This document shows, piece by piece, positions 50,433 through 58,610 of a stretch of DNA of 64,000 nucleotides. The notes beneath the pieces are model-generated. The model ran no database searches, was not told the origin of the DNA, and was given only the letters and a program-made list of their open reading frames with translations. Origin of the DNA: Pseudomonadota bacterium (GTDB lineage Bacteria; Pseudomonadota; Alphaproteobacteria; Caulobacterales; Caulobacteraceae); assembly GCA_018241995.1 (NCBI GenBank), contig JAFECT010000007.1, positions 62,001-126,000 on the forward strand, given 5' to 3'. Within the stretch, counting starts at the first letter, position 1. Each line of letters begins with the position of its first letter. The position numbers were made by a program, and so were the translations under genes.

Positions 50433-50906
50433 ATGCGGCGCTTAGGCGTCCTGGCGGCGGGGCTCATCGCTCTGTGCGCCTTGCCAGCGATATTTCCCGC
50501 GGGTTCGGCCCGCGCGGCCGAGAAGCAGCCCGTGGCGGCGACCCTGACCATGAGCCGGGGTCATGAGCTTCTGACCGTGGTGATCAGGAACAACGGCCCG
50601 GCCTACGCCTGCATCGACGCCAACTACGGCGCGCCGGCGCGCATCTTCGCGCTCGGCCGCGACAACCGAGCCATCCGCAGCAGCAACACCGCCGAAGGTC
50701 CCGCCAAGGCCTGTCTGCCGCTGGCGCCGCGCAAGTCGATCCACGTGGTCTACGACCTGCGTCCGCTCTATCCGATGGGCCTGCCGGGCTACAGCCGCAT
50801 CTGCTACGGCGCGACCTGGAAGATGGGCGGGGTGCAGAGCATGGCTCCGCAGACGCGATTCAGCCGCTGCCTGACCCTGCCGGAGCAGGGCCTCGGGCGC
50901 CGCTAG
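50433..50906 (+). CDS. Small secreted protein of unknown function (157 aa)
   Basis: A signal peptide (LGVLAAGLIALCALPAIFPAGSARA, cleavage about residue 28) precedes a domain of about 120 residues with four cysteines (YACIDANYG, KACLPL, RICYG, SRCLTL) spaced as if for two disulfides. It reads as a beta-sandwich (TLTMSRGHELLTVVIRNNGPAYAC). No family is assigned. ATG 50433 follows GGCGGAGG. It is a single gene with its own probable promoter. Confidence 0.75.
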   Translation: MRRLGVLAAGLIALCALPAIFPAGSARAAEKQPVAATLTMSRGHELLTVVIRNNGPAYACIDANYGAPARIFALGRDNRAIRSSNTAEGPAKACLPLAPRKSIHVVYDLRPLYPMGLPGYSRICYGATWKMGGVQSMAPQTRFSRCLTLPEQGLGRR

Positions 50907-50943
50907 GGCGCCGCTCAGATTCGATAGAAGAGAGGCGAGTCGC

Positions 50944-51120
50944 TCAGGCGGCGATCTGCTGACGGTCGCGCGAAGCCCGCATCTCGTTTTCGTGACGGCG
51001 GCGCGTCCAGCGACGCAGGCCGTACATCACGTCGCGCATCTTCAGCATGCCCACCAGCACGCCCAGCACCACCAGCGCGAGGACCGTCAGGTCCATCATG
51101 AAGTTCTGGTCGACGTCCAT
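50944..51120 (-). CDS. 58-residue single-span membrane protein
   Basis: A short gene with one hydrophobic helix (MMDLTVLALVVLGVLVGML, residues about 8-26) followed by a strongly basic cytoplasmic tail (KMRDVMYGLRRWTRRRHENE). By the positive-inside rule the N terminus faces the periplasm. ATG 51120 has a GGGGGTG purine-rich site upstream. Charge distribution and stop/start placement support a real gene, while the overlapping 70-residue frame (50915-51127) has no such features. Function unknown. Confidence 0.65.
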   Translation of the reverse strand: MDVDQNFMMDLTVLALVVLGVLVGMLKMRDVMYGLRRWTRRRHENEMRASRDRQQIAA

Positions 51121-51246
51121 GCCGCACCCCCGAAGTCGCAGCTGCAGCGAACCTGCTCCCCCGAGCCGGAACGCACCGTGTCAGTATCCATCACCTAACT
51201 GATTCGCGCCAAGCCGCGCATGCGACGGCTGGTCGCTCGCCCCGCA

Positions 51247-51765
51247 TCAGGCGGCCTTCACGTCCGCCACGGCGCAGCGCAGGCGCCCCGCGGCGGTGCC
51301 GATGGTGACCCCCAGGAAGGTGATGGTTACCGCCGTTTCCGCCTCGGTGGCGGAGCGGCGAATGTATTCGACCTCCGTGCGGCAGCGGCGTACGCCGAAC
51401 GCGGTCTTGTGCAGGCACATGAACGACCAGCGGAAGCCGTTGTCGGTGAGGCAGCCCTTGGCCATCAGCCCGCTCAGACGGTCTCTCGCCGCGACTTCGG
51501 CGCCTCGCGACGGCATCACCGCCCATTGGAAGCTGTTCTTCACGCCGTTGGCGAACTCGACCGTGTGCTCGATCACCGAGGAGCCATCCTCCAGTTCGCG
51601 CAGGTCGTAGGTCAGCTCGCCGGACCCGTTCGGCAGGCCGAAGGCGTCACACATCAGGGTCTGGCCGCGCCAGGATTCGGCGAAGAAGTGCTCCGGACGC
51701 CGGGGATCGTCGTCGGGAGAAGCCGGCGACGCTGTCGAACCTTCGCGAGGATGGTCCTGGTCCAT
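51247..51765 (-). CDS. Uncharacterised protein (172 aa)
   Basis: A soluble protein with a charged, proline-rich N terminus (to about residue 25) and a beta-rich domain: YDLRELEDGSSVIEHTVEF, FQWAVMPSRG, RWSFMCLHKTAFGVRRCRTEVEY and VTITFLGVTIGTAAG. Two to three cysteines are present. I do not recognise the family. The gene is single, divergent from the beta-barrel gene at 51868. Confidence 0.7.
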   Translation of the reverse strand: MDQDHPREGSTASPASPDDDPRRPEHFFAESWRGQTLMCDAFGLPNGSGELTYDLRELEDGSSVIEHTVEFANGVKNSFQWAVMPSRGAEVAARDRLSGLMAKGCLTDNGFRWSFMCLHKTAFGVRRCRTEVEYIRRSATEAETAVTITFLGVTIGTAAGRLRCAVADVKAA

Positions 51766-51867
51766 GCGCCTGAGTAGACGCCCCGGAGGTTGCCGAGGGG
51801 TAAACCGATTTTAGGTTTTGGGCGCAGGCCTTAAGGTGATGGCCTGGAATCGCGGGCGGGGGAAACC

Positions 51868-52704
51868 ATGAGGCTGGCGGCTTCGATCGTCGTGGCGAGC
51901 GTCGGCTTGAGCCTTGCCGCGCCTGCCGTTGCGGCCGACGGCTATTCGCTGTCGAACCCCGCGCCCGCCGACAAGCTGCGCGATCTCTGCCCCGACCGAC
52001 CCACAAAAGGAACCGGCGCCTGCACGGTTGACGCGGGTCACTGGCAGGTCGAGTCCGACATCGTGAACTACAGCTTCCAGCGTGACGCGGGCGTTTCGAC
52101 CCAGAGCTGGCTGGCCACGAGCCCCACGGTGAAGCTGGGCCTCACCGACACCATCGACGCCGAACTGGCCTTCACCCCCGACGTGATCGTGCGCGCCACG
52201 GACCACACGACCGGCCTCAGCCAGACCCAGTCAGGGTTCGGCGACACCTATGCGCGGCTGAAGTTTCAGGTGGCGAGCGGCCAGAGCTTCCAGGCGGTGA
52301 TCCTGCCGTTTGTGAAGGCGCCGACGGCGCGGTCCGGCATCGGCAACGGCGCCTGGGAGGGCGGGCTGATCGTCCCCCTGCAATGGAATCTGCCGCATGG
52401 CTGGCAGCTGGGTTTGAGCCCCGAGGCCGACTGGCTGAAGGACGGTTCGGGCTCCGGCTATCACCTGGCGGCGTCGACGCCGGCCACCCTCAGCCACGAG
52501 ATCGCGCCGAAAGTGACCGGATCGGTCGAGGTCTGGACCGGCTCTGACTTCGACCCCGCCGGGACCACGACCCAGTGGTCGGCGGACGCCTCGGTGGCCT
52601 GGCTGGCGCGGCCGAACCTGCAACTCGACGCCGGGGTGAACCTGGGGCTGAACCGGAATACGCCGGGCGTGCAGGCCTACGTGGGCGTCTCCAGGCGGTT
52701 CTGA
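51868..52704 (+). CDS. Outer-membrane beta-barrel protein (MetA-pathway phenol-degradation family-like)
   Basis: A 278-residue exported protein. A signal peptide (cleavage after about residue 22, AVAA) precedes amphipathic beta strands with alternating hydrophobic and polar residues, ending in an aromatic terminus (VGVSRRF) typical of Bam-assembled barrels. Sequence such as GHWQVESDIVNYSFQRD and GLTDTIDAELAFTPDVIV resembles the Phenol_MetA_deg/transporter family, which are small barrels of unknown substrate. ATG 51868 follows GGGGGAAACC. Confidence 0.75.
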   Translation: MRLAASIVVASVGLSLAAPAVAADGYSLSNPAPADKLRDLCPDRPTKGTGACTVDAGHWQVESDIVNYSFQRDAGVSTQSWLATSPTVKLGLTDTIDAELAFTPDVIVRATDHTTGLSQTQSGFGDTYARLKFQVASGQSFQAVILPFVKAPTARSGIGNGAWEGGLIVPLQWNLPHGWQLGLSPEADWLKDGSGSGYHLAASTPATLSHEIAPKVTGSVEVWTGSDFDPAGTTTQWSADASVAWLARPNLQLDAGVNLGLNRNTPGVQAYVGVSRRF

Positions 52705-52710
52705 CCGCCG

Positions 52711-55647
52711 CTAGCGCGGCGCGCGCCGCCCTTTCCGCTCGGGCTGAGGCGGCGGATCGCCCGGCACGCCGAAGCCCGCGTAATAGCTCTCCAGTTCCGG
52801 CGCGAGTTTCAGGGCCGCGGCGATATCCGCGTCGCCGCCGGCCTTGTCGCCCTTGCGGTGCTTGGCGGCGCCGCGGCCGAACAGAGAGCTCGGCAGGTCC
52901 GGCGCCTTGGCCAAAGCCGCGTCATAGTCAGCGATGGCTTCGTCCAGCTTGCCCATGCGCAGCTTCACCAGGGCCCGGCTGTCCAGGTAGGACGCGCTGC
53001 CGGGCCTGAGCTTCAGCGCCTGGTCGCAGTCCCTGAGCGCTGATCCCAGGTCGCGGTTGAAGGTGGTCCTGAGCCAGCAGCGGGCATTCCAGCCCTCGGC
53101 GTTGTCCGGCGCGACGCGGATGGCTTGCGAGAAGTCCTCGAAGGCCTTGGCGAAGTCCTTGCGGCGCTCCCACAGGCCGCCGCGACTCAGCCAGATCTCG
53201 GCGTTCTTCGGGTCGAGCTTCAGGGCGGCGTCGAAGTCGGCCAAGGCGCGGTCGTGGTCGAGCTTGCGCCCGTGCGCCCGGCCGCGATCGAGCAGGGCCT
53301 CCGCCCACTTGGGCTTCAGCGCGAGGGCCTGGTCGAAGTCGGCGAGCGCCTTGTCGAGCAGGGCCGGGTCGCCATAGGCCTTCAGGGCATAGGCCTCGCC
53401 GCGCGCGCGCCAGGCCTCAGGCTGCTTCGGCTCCAGGCGGATGGTCTCGTCGTAATCGGCCAGGGCCAGGTCGATCTCGCGCCGGCGCATGTGGGTGTCG
53501 CCCCGGTCGAGCCAGGTCTGGGCGCGGCTGGGATCGAGCTTCAGCGACTGGTCGAAGTCGGCCAGGGCCTTGTCCCACTCGTGCTTGTTGAACCAGGCGT
53601 CGCCCCGGCCCGACCAGGCCGGCGCCTCGCCCGGCGCGAGCTTGATCGACTGGTCGTAGTCGGCCACCGCACCGTCGTTGTCACGGCGGGCCAGCTTCAC
53701 GTCGGCGCGCGCCGACCAGGCCCAGGGGTCGTTCGGCCCCAGGCGCACGGCCTCGTCCTCGTCCTTCAGCGCCTTGTCCAGGTCGTTGCGGGTCAACTGG
53801 GCCTGCCCGCGCATGCGCAGGGCGCCCTGGAAGTCGGGCTTTAGCCTGATGGCCTGATCGTAGTCCTTGATCGCCTTCAGCGTATCGCCCGCGGCGAACC
53901 AGGCGTCGCCGCGCAGGCCGAACGCCTGAGCGAAGCCGGGCTTCAGCTTGATGGCCTGGTCGAAGTCGGCGATGGCCAAGGCATAGTCGCCCTTGCGATA
54001 GAGCGCGTCGCCCCGCGCCCGCCACAGGTCGGCGTCCTTGGGCCGCTGCTTCAACAGCTCGGTGAAGTCGCCCGCCGCCCCGGCCGGATCGCCCTTGGCC
54101 ACATAGGCGTCGGCGCGGGCCATCAGCACCTCCGGCGCGCCGGGCGCCAGCTTCAGGGTCTGGGTGTAGTTCGCGACCGCCTGGGCGTAGTCGCCCTTGC
54201 CGAACCAGGCCGTGCCCCGGTTGAACCAGGCTTCGGCCGAATTGGGGGCCAGGCCGATGGTCTTGTCGAAGTCGGCGATGGCCAGGTCCAGCTCATGCAG
54301 GCGCGCATGGGCCTCGCCGCGCGCCAGATGCACTGAGGGCAGGCCGGGGCGCAGCTTCAGGATGGTGTCGTAGTCGCCGACCGCCTCACGCACCCGGCCC
54401 GCCTCGATCAGGGCGCCGGCGCGAAGGGCCAGGGCCTCCAGGTAGTCGGGCTTGAGCTTCAGCGCGCGGGTTTCGTCCGAGATCGCGTTGTCCCAGTCCT
54501 TGAGCCGCATGTAGGCGGAGCCGCGGGTCTTGTAGGCCACCGCCAGGGTCGGCCTCAGCGCCATGCCTTCGGTGTAGTCGGCGATAGCGTGCGGATAGTC
54601 GCCCTTGTCGTAGTTGATGTCGCCGCGCGCGAACCAGGTCGCGGGCTCCTTGGGCCCCAGCTTCACCGCCTGGTCGGCGCTCTGCAGGGCGTGGACGAAG
54701 TCGCGTTTGCCCTCATAGGCGAATCCGCGCCCGATCAGGGCCGGGAGGCTGTCCTTCTTGGCCTTCAGCGCCAGCTCGTAGTCCTTCAGCGCCCCGTCGA
54801 AGTCGCCCTTCAGCCGGCGCGCGTCCGCCCGATCCGACAGGGTCTCGGCCGCGCCCGCGGGCTGCACCGTCAAGAGCCGGTCGTACTCGGCGATGGCCAG
54901 GTCATAGTGGCCTGTATTGAAATAGACCGCGGCCCGGTCGTGGATGGCGGGCGCATAGTCGGGCTTGTACTGAAGGACGGCGTTCAGGTCGGCCAACGCG
55001 CGGGCGCCGTCGCCGCGGCGGTACCAGACCTGGGCGCGATTGTAGTAGGCGTCGGTGTCGTCCGGCTTCAGCTTGATGGCCTGGGTGTAGTCCGCGACCG
55101 CCTTGTCGAGGTCGCCCAGCTCGAACCAGGCATTGCCCCGCTCGAACACCGCCTCGACGAAGTCGGGCTTCAGCTCCAGCGCCTTGGTCTGGTCGTCGAT
55201 GGCCTGCTCGAAGCGACGCTGCACATAGTAGGTGACCGCCCGCGCGTAGAAGGGCCGCGCGTCGTGCGGCGACAGGCGGATGGCCTCGGAGAAGTCGGCG
55301 GTAGCGCGGTCATACTGCTTGGCGCCCAGGTAGATGGCGCCCCGGTTGATCAGGGCGTTGCCGTCGCTGGGCTGGAGCTTCAGCACCTCGTCGTAGTCGG
55401 CCAGGGCGTGCTGCAGATCGCCCTTCTGGGTATAGGCCAGGGCGCGGTTGTAGTGGGCGATGGCGGTGTCGCGGGGGCTCGGCCTGCCCGCCTTGATCAG
55501 GTCGCTGCAGCCCTGGATGATCTGATCGGACGTGAATTCGCCCGGCTCGCCGTCGCACCAGATGACCGAGCGCACCGGCTGCGCATAGGCGCCGGTGGCC
55601 AGCCCCAGGATCAGGCAGCCGGCAAGCCACCCCACGGCGCGACGCAT
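52711..55647 (-). CDS. Secreted protein with 26 tandem TPR repeats
   Basis: A 978-residue exported protein: a signal peptide (cleavage about residue 22, AYA), a short Cys-containing segment (IWCDGEPGEFTSDQIIQGCSDL), then about 26 near-perfect 34-residue TPR units to the C terminus. Repeats follow the pattern ARGDAWFxKGDYxxAIADYDQAIKLKPD, one unit (about number 21) being five residues longer. The protein ends in a basic tail (PQPERKGRRAPR). ATG 55647 is preferred over GTG 55653 because GGGGGAAG lies six bases before it. A periplasmic scaffold is likely; the binding partner is unknown. Confidence 0.88.
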   Translation of the reverse strand: MRRAVGWLAGCLILGLATGAYAQPVRSVIWCDGEPGEFTSDQIIQGCSDLIKAGRPSPRDTAIAHYNRALAYTQKGDLQHALADYDEVLKLQPSDGNALINRGAIYLGAKQYDRATADFSEAIRLSPHDARPFYARAVTYYVQRRFEQAIDDQTKALELKPDFVEAVFERGNAWFELGDLDKAVADYTQAIKLKPDDTDAYYNRAQVWYRRGDGARALADLNAVLQYKPDYAPAIHDRAAVYFNTGHYDLAIAEYDRLLTVQPAGAAETLSDRADARRLKGDFDGALKDYELALKAKKDSLPALIGRGFAYEGKRDFVHALQSADQAVKLGPKEPATWFARGDINYDKGDYPHAIADYTEGMALRPTLAVAYKTRGSAYMRLKDWDNAISDETRALKLKPDYLEALALRAGALIEAGRVREAVGDYDTILKLRPGLPSVHLARGEAHARLHELDLAIADFDKTIGLAPNSAEAWFNRGTAWFGKGDYAQAVANYTQTLKLAPGAPEVLMARADAYVAKGDPAGAAGDFTELLKQRPKDADLWRARGDALYRKGDYALAIADFDQAIKLKPGFAQAFGLRGDAWFAAGDTLKAIKDYDQAIRLKPDFQGALRMRGQAQLTRNDLDKALKDEDEAVRLGPNDPWAWSARADVKLARRDNDGAVADYDQSIKLAPGEAPAWSGRGDAWFNKHEWDKALADFDQSLKLDPSRAQTWLDRGDTHMRRREIDLALADYDETIRLEPKQPEAWRARGEAYALKAYGDPALLDKALADFDQALALKPKWAEALLDRGRAHGRKLDHDRALADFDAALKLDPKNAEIWLSRGGLWERRKDFAKAFEDFSQAIRVAPDNAEGWNARCWLRTTFNRDLGSALRDCDQALKLRPGSASYLDSRALVKLRMGKLDEAIADYDAALAKAPDLPSSLFGRGAAKHRKGDKAGGDADIAAALKLAPELESYYAGFGVPGDPPPQPERKGRRAPR

Positions 55648-56106
55648 AAACACTTCCCCCGACGAGCGCGTGAGGCCCTCGGATTCGACCGTAGCACTGT
55701 GCGCGCGCCTGCAAAGCGGGCCTCACCCCAGGCGCGATATTCCGAATCGGGGCGCGACATTCGCACAACAGCGCTCGCTCGACGGGTGACGGAAGACGCG
55801 TGCTTATCTCTCAGCGTGTCTTTTAAGTTGTGTTTCAGGTCCTGTTGGAGAAAATCCGGAAGCCGGGGAAATAGGTAGCGCTACGGATGCCGATCTAACC
55901 TATGTAAGGACAAACATTCCTCCTGGGGTGCAAAGTTGAGCGATTGTCCGAGGTCCCCGTAAAAATAGTTGTTTTTCTGAACGCGTTCACTCGAAAACCT
56001 ATTCAACACAATCGTGATCAAGGACTTCCAGATTCATCCGGGTTCGGTCTATGAACTCCAATCGGGTTGTCTGTATGATTGAACCACCGGGGCGGGAGCC
56101 ATAGCG
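55648..56106. other. 459-bp AT-richer intergenic region between divergent TPR and XRE genes
   Basis: No coding frame is supported here. The GC content drops clearly towards the XRE gene. Visible elements are a candidate plus-strand promoter (TTGAGC 55936-55941, 18 bp, TAAAAA 55960-55965), an inverted pair ATAGGT/ACCTAT around 55869-55905, an inverted pair GGACAA/TTGTCC bracketing 30 bases, and an AAAAATAGTTGTTTTT stretch. The size and structure are compatible with complex control of the XRE gene or a small RNA, neither of which is proven. Confidence 0.5.
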
Positions 56107-56490
56107 ATGATCGTCGAGAGGACCGAACAACTCGACCGCGAAGTCGGCGCACGCGTTAGGGCGCGCCGCCGGGAGCTCCGGATGAGCCAGTCCAAGCTCG
56201 GAGACAAGCTGGGCGTCACCTTCCAGCAGGTCCAGAAGTACGAGCGCGGGGTCAACCGCATCAGCGCCTCGTCCCTGGTCCTGATCGCCGAGGCCCTGCA
56301 GTGCCGCCCGGCCGACCTGCTGGGCATGGAAGAGGGCAAGCCCAAGATCGACTGGTCCAAGTTCCACGACAACGAGGCCAACGCCGCGCTGGAGGCCTTC
56401 GCCGCCATCGACAGCCCGCGCGTTCGCAAGTCGGTGCTGGAGCTGATCCGCACCCTGAGCGATCAGGAGCGCGCGCGCCGCGGGCGCTGA
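56107..56490 (+). CDS. XRE-family transcriptional regulator
   Basis: A 127-residue DNA-binding protein. The HTH_3 domain spans about residues 12-70 (VRARRRELRMSQSKLGDKLGV, TFQQVQKYERGVNRISASSL). A helical C-terminal part (about 75-125) ends in LELIRTLSDQERARRGR. The sequence is of the type very widely conserved in Alphaproteobacteria, similar to PraR-like regulators of surface and biofilm genes; that assignment is from memory of the family and moderate. GGGAG lies about 10 bases before ATG 56107. The long upstream region suggests it is itself regulated. Confidence 0.85.
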   Translation: MIVERTEQLDREVGARVRARRRELRMSQSKLGDKLGVTFQQVQKYERGVNRISASSLVLIAEALQCRPADLLGMEEGKPKIDWSKFHDNEANAALEAFAAIDSPRVRKSVLELIRTLSDQERARRGR

Positions 56491-56513
56491 GGCGGGCGGG
56501 AACGGGATTTGCG

Positions 56514-56541
56514 AAAGGCGGCGCCGGGTGCGCCGCCTTTT
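56514..56541 (+). terminator. Rho-independent terminator after the XRE gene
   Basis: AAAGGCGGCGC (56514-56524) and GCGCCGCCTTT (56530-56540) form a perfect 11-bp stem with a 5-nt loop and a T-run (then GCGTTT). The flanking A-run also allows function for the convergent gene at 56558. Confidence 0.8.
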
Positions 56542-56557
56542 GCGTTTGGGCCGCGCT

Positions 56558-57136
56558 CTAGGCGGTCGCCGCCGCCGTCGTCTGGAACGGGATCGGGTCG
56601 GGGCTGTCGCCGGCCAAAAGCATCTGCGGGACCTGACTGAAGGTCCAAGGTGAGCCGGCATCCGGCCGGTCCAGCACCCACACCATGTCGAATCGCGTGC
56701 CGATCCAGGTCTGGGGGCACAGGGTCTTGTTCTTGGCCAGGTGGTTGATGATGGTCGGGATGTCCTGGTGCTCCCACGCGGTCAGGGTCGGAACGGTCTG
56801 GGTCTCCAGGATCTTGGCCAGGTCCTTCTCCTTGCCCTTGGGTTCCGGCGTCTGGATGGTCAGGCCCGTCAGCTGCGACAGCGGCAGGATGGTGTGCTGC
56901 GGCCGCAGGCTCTCGCTATGATGGGCGACCTCGGACGCGAACAAGGCCTGAGGCGTGAGCAGGCCGGCGGCAGGTGAGCCGCTGAGCGGCGCGAAGAATC
57001 GAGCCAAGGCTCCCGCGCGCTGCCAGCCCAGGACGATCAACTCCTCGGCGTTGACGGCGCCTTGCAGGGTTACGCCTTGGGTCGAGCCGGACGGCTTTTC
57101 GGCATGGCGGATGAACATGAGCTTTTGGGCGGGCAT
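56558..57136 (-). CDS. Histidine phosphatase superfamily protein
   Basis: A 192-residue protein of the phosphoglycerate-mutase-like superfamily. The active-site motif is FIRHAEKPSG (catalytic His near residue 11), a later SEVAHHSESLRPQHTI segment holds the second phosphate-binding residues, and RFDMVWVLDRPDAG ends the domain. The sequence is diverged, so substrate cannot be inferred. The start is ATG 57136 with GAGGA upstream; a frame extending to 57307 is not family-like. GC content begins to fall here. Confidence 0.8.
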   Translation of the reverse strand: MPAQKLMFIRHAEKPSGSTQGVTLQGAVNAEELIVLGWQRAGALARFFAPLSGSPAAGLLTPQALFASEVAHHSESLRPQHTILPLSQLTGLTIQTPEPKGKEKDLAKILETQTVPTLTAWEHQDIPTIINHLAKNKTLCPQTWIGTRFDMVWVLDRPDAGSPWTFSQVPQMLLAGDSPDPIPFQTTAAATA

Positions 57137-57366
57137 GGCGGTCCTCGATCGTGTCAAACGCGTGCTATCGCAATAGTAGAGTTTACTGCGATGGCAAAGG
57201 GAGGTCGCGGTGCCGGCCCATGCAGGCCCGGATTGCACTGCTCTTGTGACGTAGCCGTGGAGGTTCTGTGCTTTGACGAAGTTCCAGTTGTGACCGCATG
57301 CTAGCACCCTGCGGCGAGCCCCCCGGCTCGAAACAAGTGCATCATGCTGGTGGAGCTCTAGAGCCG

Positions 57367-58317
57367 TCAGGACTTCACTGGCGCAAGTCGCTGGCGGGAG
57401 ATGTTGAGAACGCCATCCCCGACATCGATCCGATCCGTCACCGACTCGATACGGAACGCGCGATTTTTCTCGACGAACTTTTCGACCCAGTCGCGGTCGT
57501 CACGATAGAATACGAGGCTTTCGGCGCTTCGGACAATCAGGCCGTTGGCGGCGCGGATTTCCTGGTGGCTGATCGAGCGCGTGCTAAAGCGAAAGCGCGA
57601 AAATGTTAGGTCATCCTGCGCGCCTCGCAGCGCTTCATCCGGCACGATGCGGATCGCGAGATTTGGCGCGAGCGGCACGATCCAGTTTGGGTTCTGGCGG
57701 CCGGAAATTTTTTCGAGCGCAACCGGATAGTCGCTGGTAAAAAAGGGGCTCTCGGGTTCGGGGTTACTGAGAATCTCCCACCGCGAATTTCCGAATACTG
57801 ACGTGCGACTCAGGATCGTGCTGATACCCACTGCCTGAGGAAACTTCGGATCGATCGTCGCCTTGATCGTGCCCTCTGCGAGCAACTCGCTGAGTGATTT
57901 GCCGCCGAGGCTCGCCGGTGCCTTCGTCAGCGAACCCTGTTTTTCTAGGATTTCGACCTCGGTCTGAATGAGGCTCTCGAGCGGCTCCGAATGAATGCGC
58001 ATCGCGGCGGGAGCGCAGGATGAGACGTAGGCCGCAAATCCGGCGATTGCATGCACGCAGGCGCTGTCGGGCTTGCCCTCGAGGAGCACGGCGACAGACG
58101 CATTGTATTTCGGCTCAATGCTCTTGAGGAATTCCTCGATAACGCGGTCTTCGATCAGATACGCGTTGGTACTGCCTTCCTCTATTCGGCACACGCTTTC
58201 CGACGTGCAGGGGAATTTTTTGAGGTCGGATTTCCTGATGGCATGCATTTGTCCGCGGAGCTTCGGTGAATAGAAGTTCCGTAGGTGGACCTGAGAGACG
58301 TAGTGGTCGAGCGCCAT
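57367..58317 (-). CDS. DUF4238 family protein, likely acquired
   Basis: A 316-residue soluble protein starting MALDHYVSQVHLRNFYSP, the N-terminal signature of DUF4238 (HYVPQxxLRxF-like). Later conserved pieces are CVHAIAGFAAYVSSCAPA and FFTSDYPVALE. The family has sporadic distribution and is often found in islands; its biochemical role is unknown. Codons are noticeably AT-richer in third positions than in neighbouring genes (frequent ATT, AAA, TTT), and no good ribosome site precedes ATG 58317. It sits directly beside tRNA-Leu, a common integration point, so horizontal transfer is likely. Confidence 0.8.
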   Translation of the reverse strand: MALDHYVSQVHLRNFYSPKLRGQMHAIRKSDLKKFPCTSESVCRIEEGSTNAYLIEDRVIEEFLKSIEPKYNASVAVLLEGKPDSACVHAIAGFAAYVSSCAPAAMRIHSEPLESLIQTEVEILEKQGSLTKAPASLGGKSLSELLAEGTIKATIDPKFPQAVGISTILSRTSVFGNSRWEILSNPEPESPFFTSDYPVALEKISGRQNPNWIVPLAPNLAIRIVPDEALRGAQDDLTFSRFRFSTRSISHQEIRAANGLIVRSAESLVFYRDDRDWVEKFVEKNRAFRIESVTDRIDVGDGVLNISRQRLAPVKS

Positions 58318-58392
58318 GTGACCCGCTCACAAGGCCGGAAGGGCGGTGCCGGCCGGATTTGAATCGGAAATACGGTGTCGGATTATCCTCCC

Positions 58393-58478
58393 TGGTGCGG
58401 ACGGTGGGAATCGAACCCACACTCCCATACGGGAAGCGGATTTTAAGTCCGCTGCGTCTACCGTTCCGCCACGTCCGC
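58393..58478 (-). tRNA. tRNA-Leu (anticodon UAA)
   Basis: Read on the reverse strand, the 7-bp acceptor stem is GCGGACG/CGTCCGC. The anticodon arm GCGGA-CTTAAAA-TCCGC gives anticodon UAA. There is a long variable arm (TTCCCGTATGGGAG region), a T arm GTGGG-TTCGATT-CCCAC and an encoded CCA end. The length of 86 nt with CCA is normal for a class II leucine tRNA. Confidence 0.95.
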
Positions 58479-58610
58479 AAGCGGGTCACGGCTACAGCAC
58501 CGCCGGGGCGCGGTCAAAGCGGGCGGCGGCTTGTGTGCTTCACCCCAGCCTCTGCGCCCCCTAAATAGCCTCTCTGCCGTCCGCGCCATGCGGGCAGGAG
58601 GCTGCAGGCT

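Noticed and set aside
50915..51127. A 70-residue reverse-strand frame
   Set aside because: Arg/Pro/Gly-rich shadow; the overlapping 58-residue membrane protein in another frame is the better gene.
57313..57329. Hairpin CGAGCC-CCCC-GGCTCG downstream of the DUF4238 gene
   Set aside because: Short stem with no T-run; the 230-bp gap 57137-57366 around it holds no supported gene or attachment repeat.
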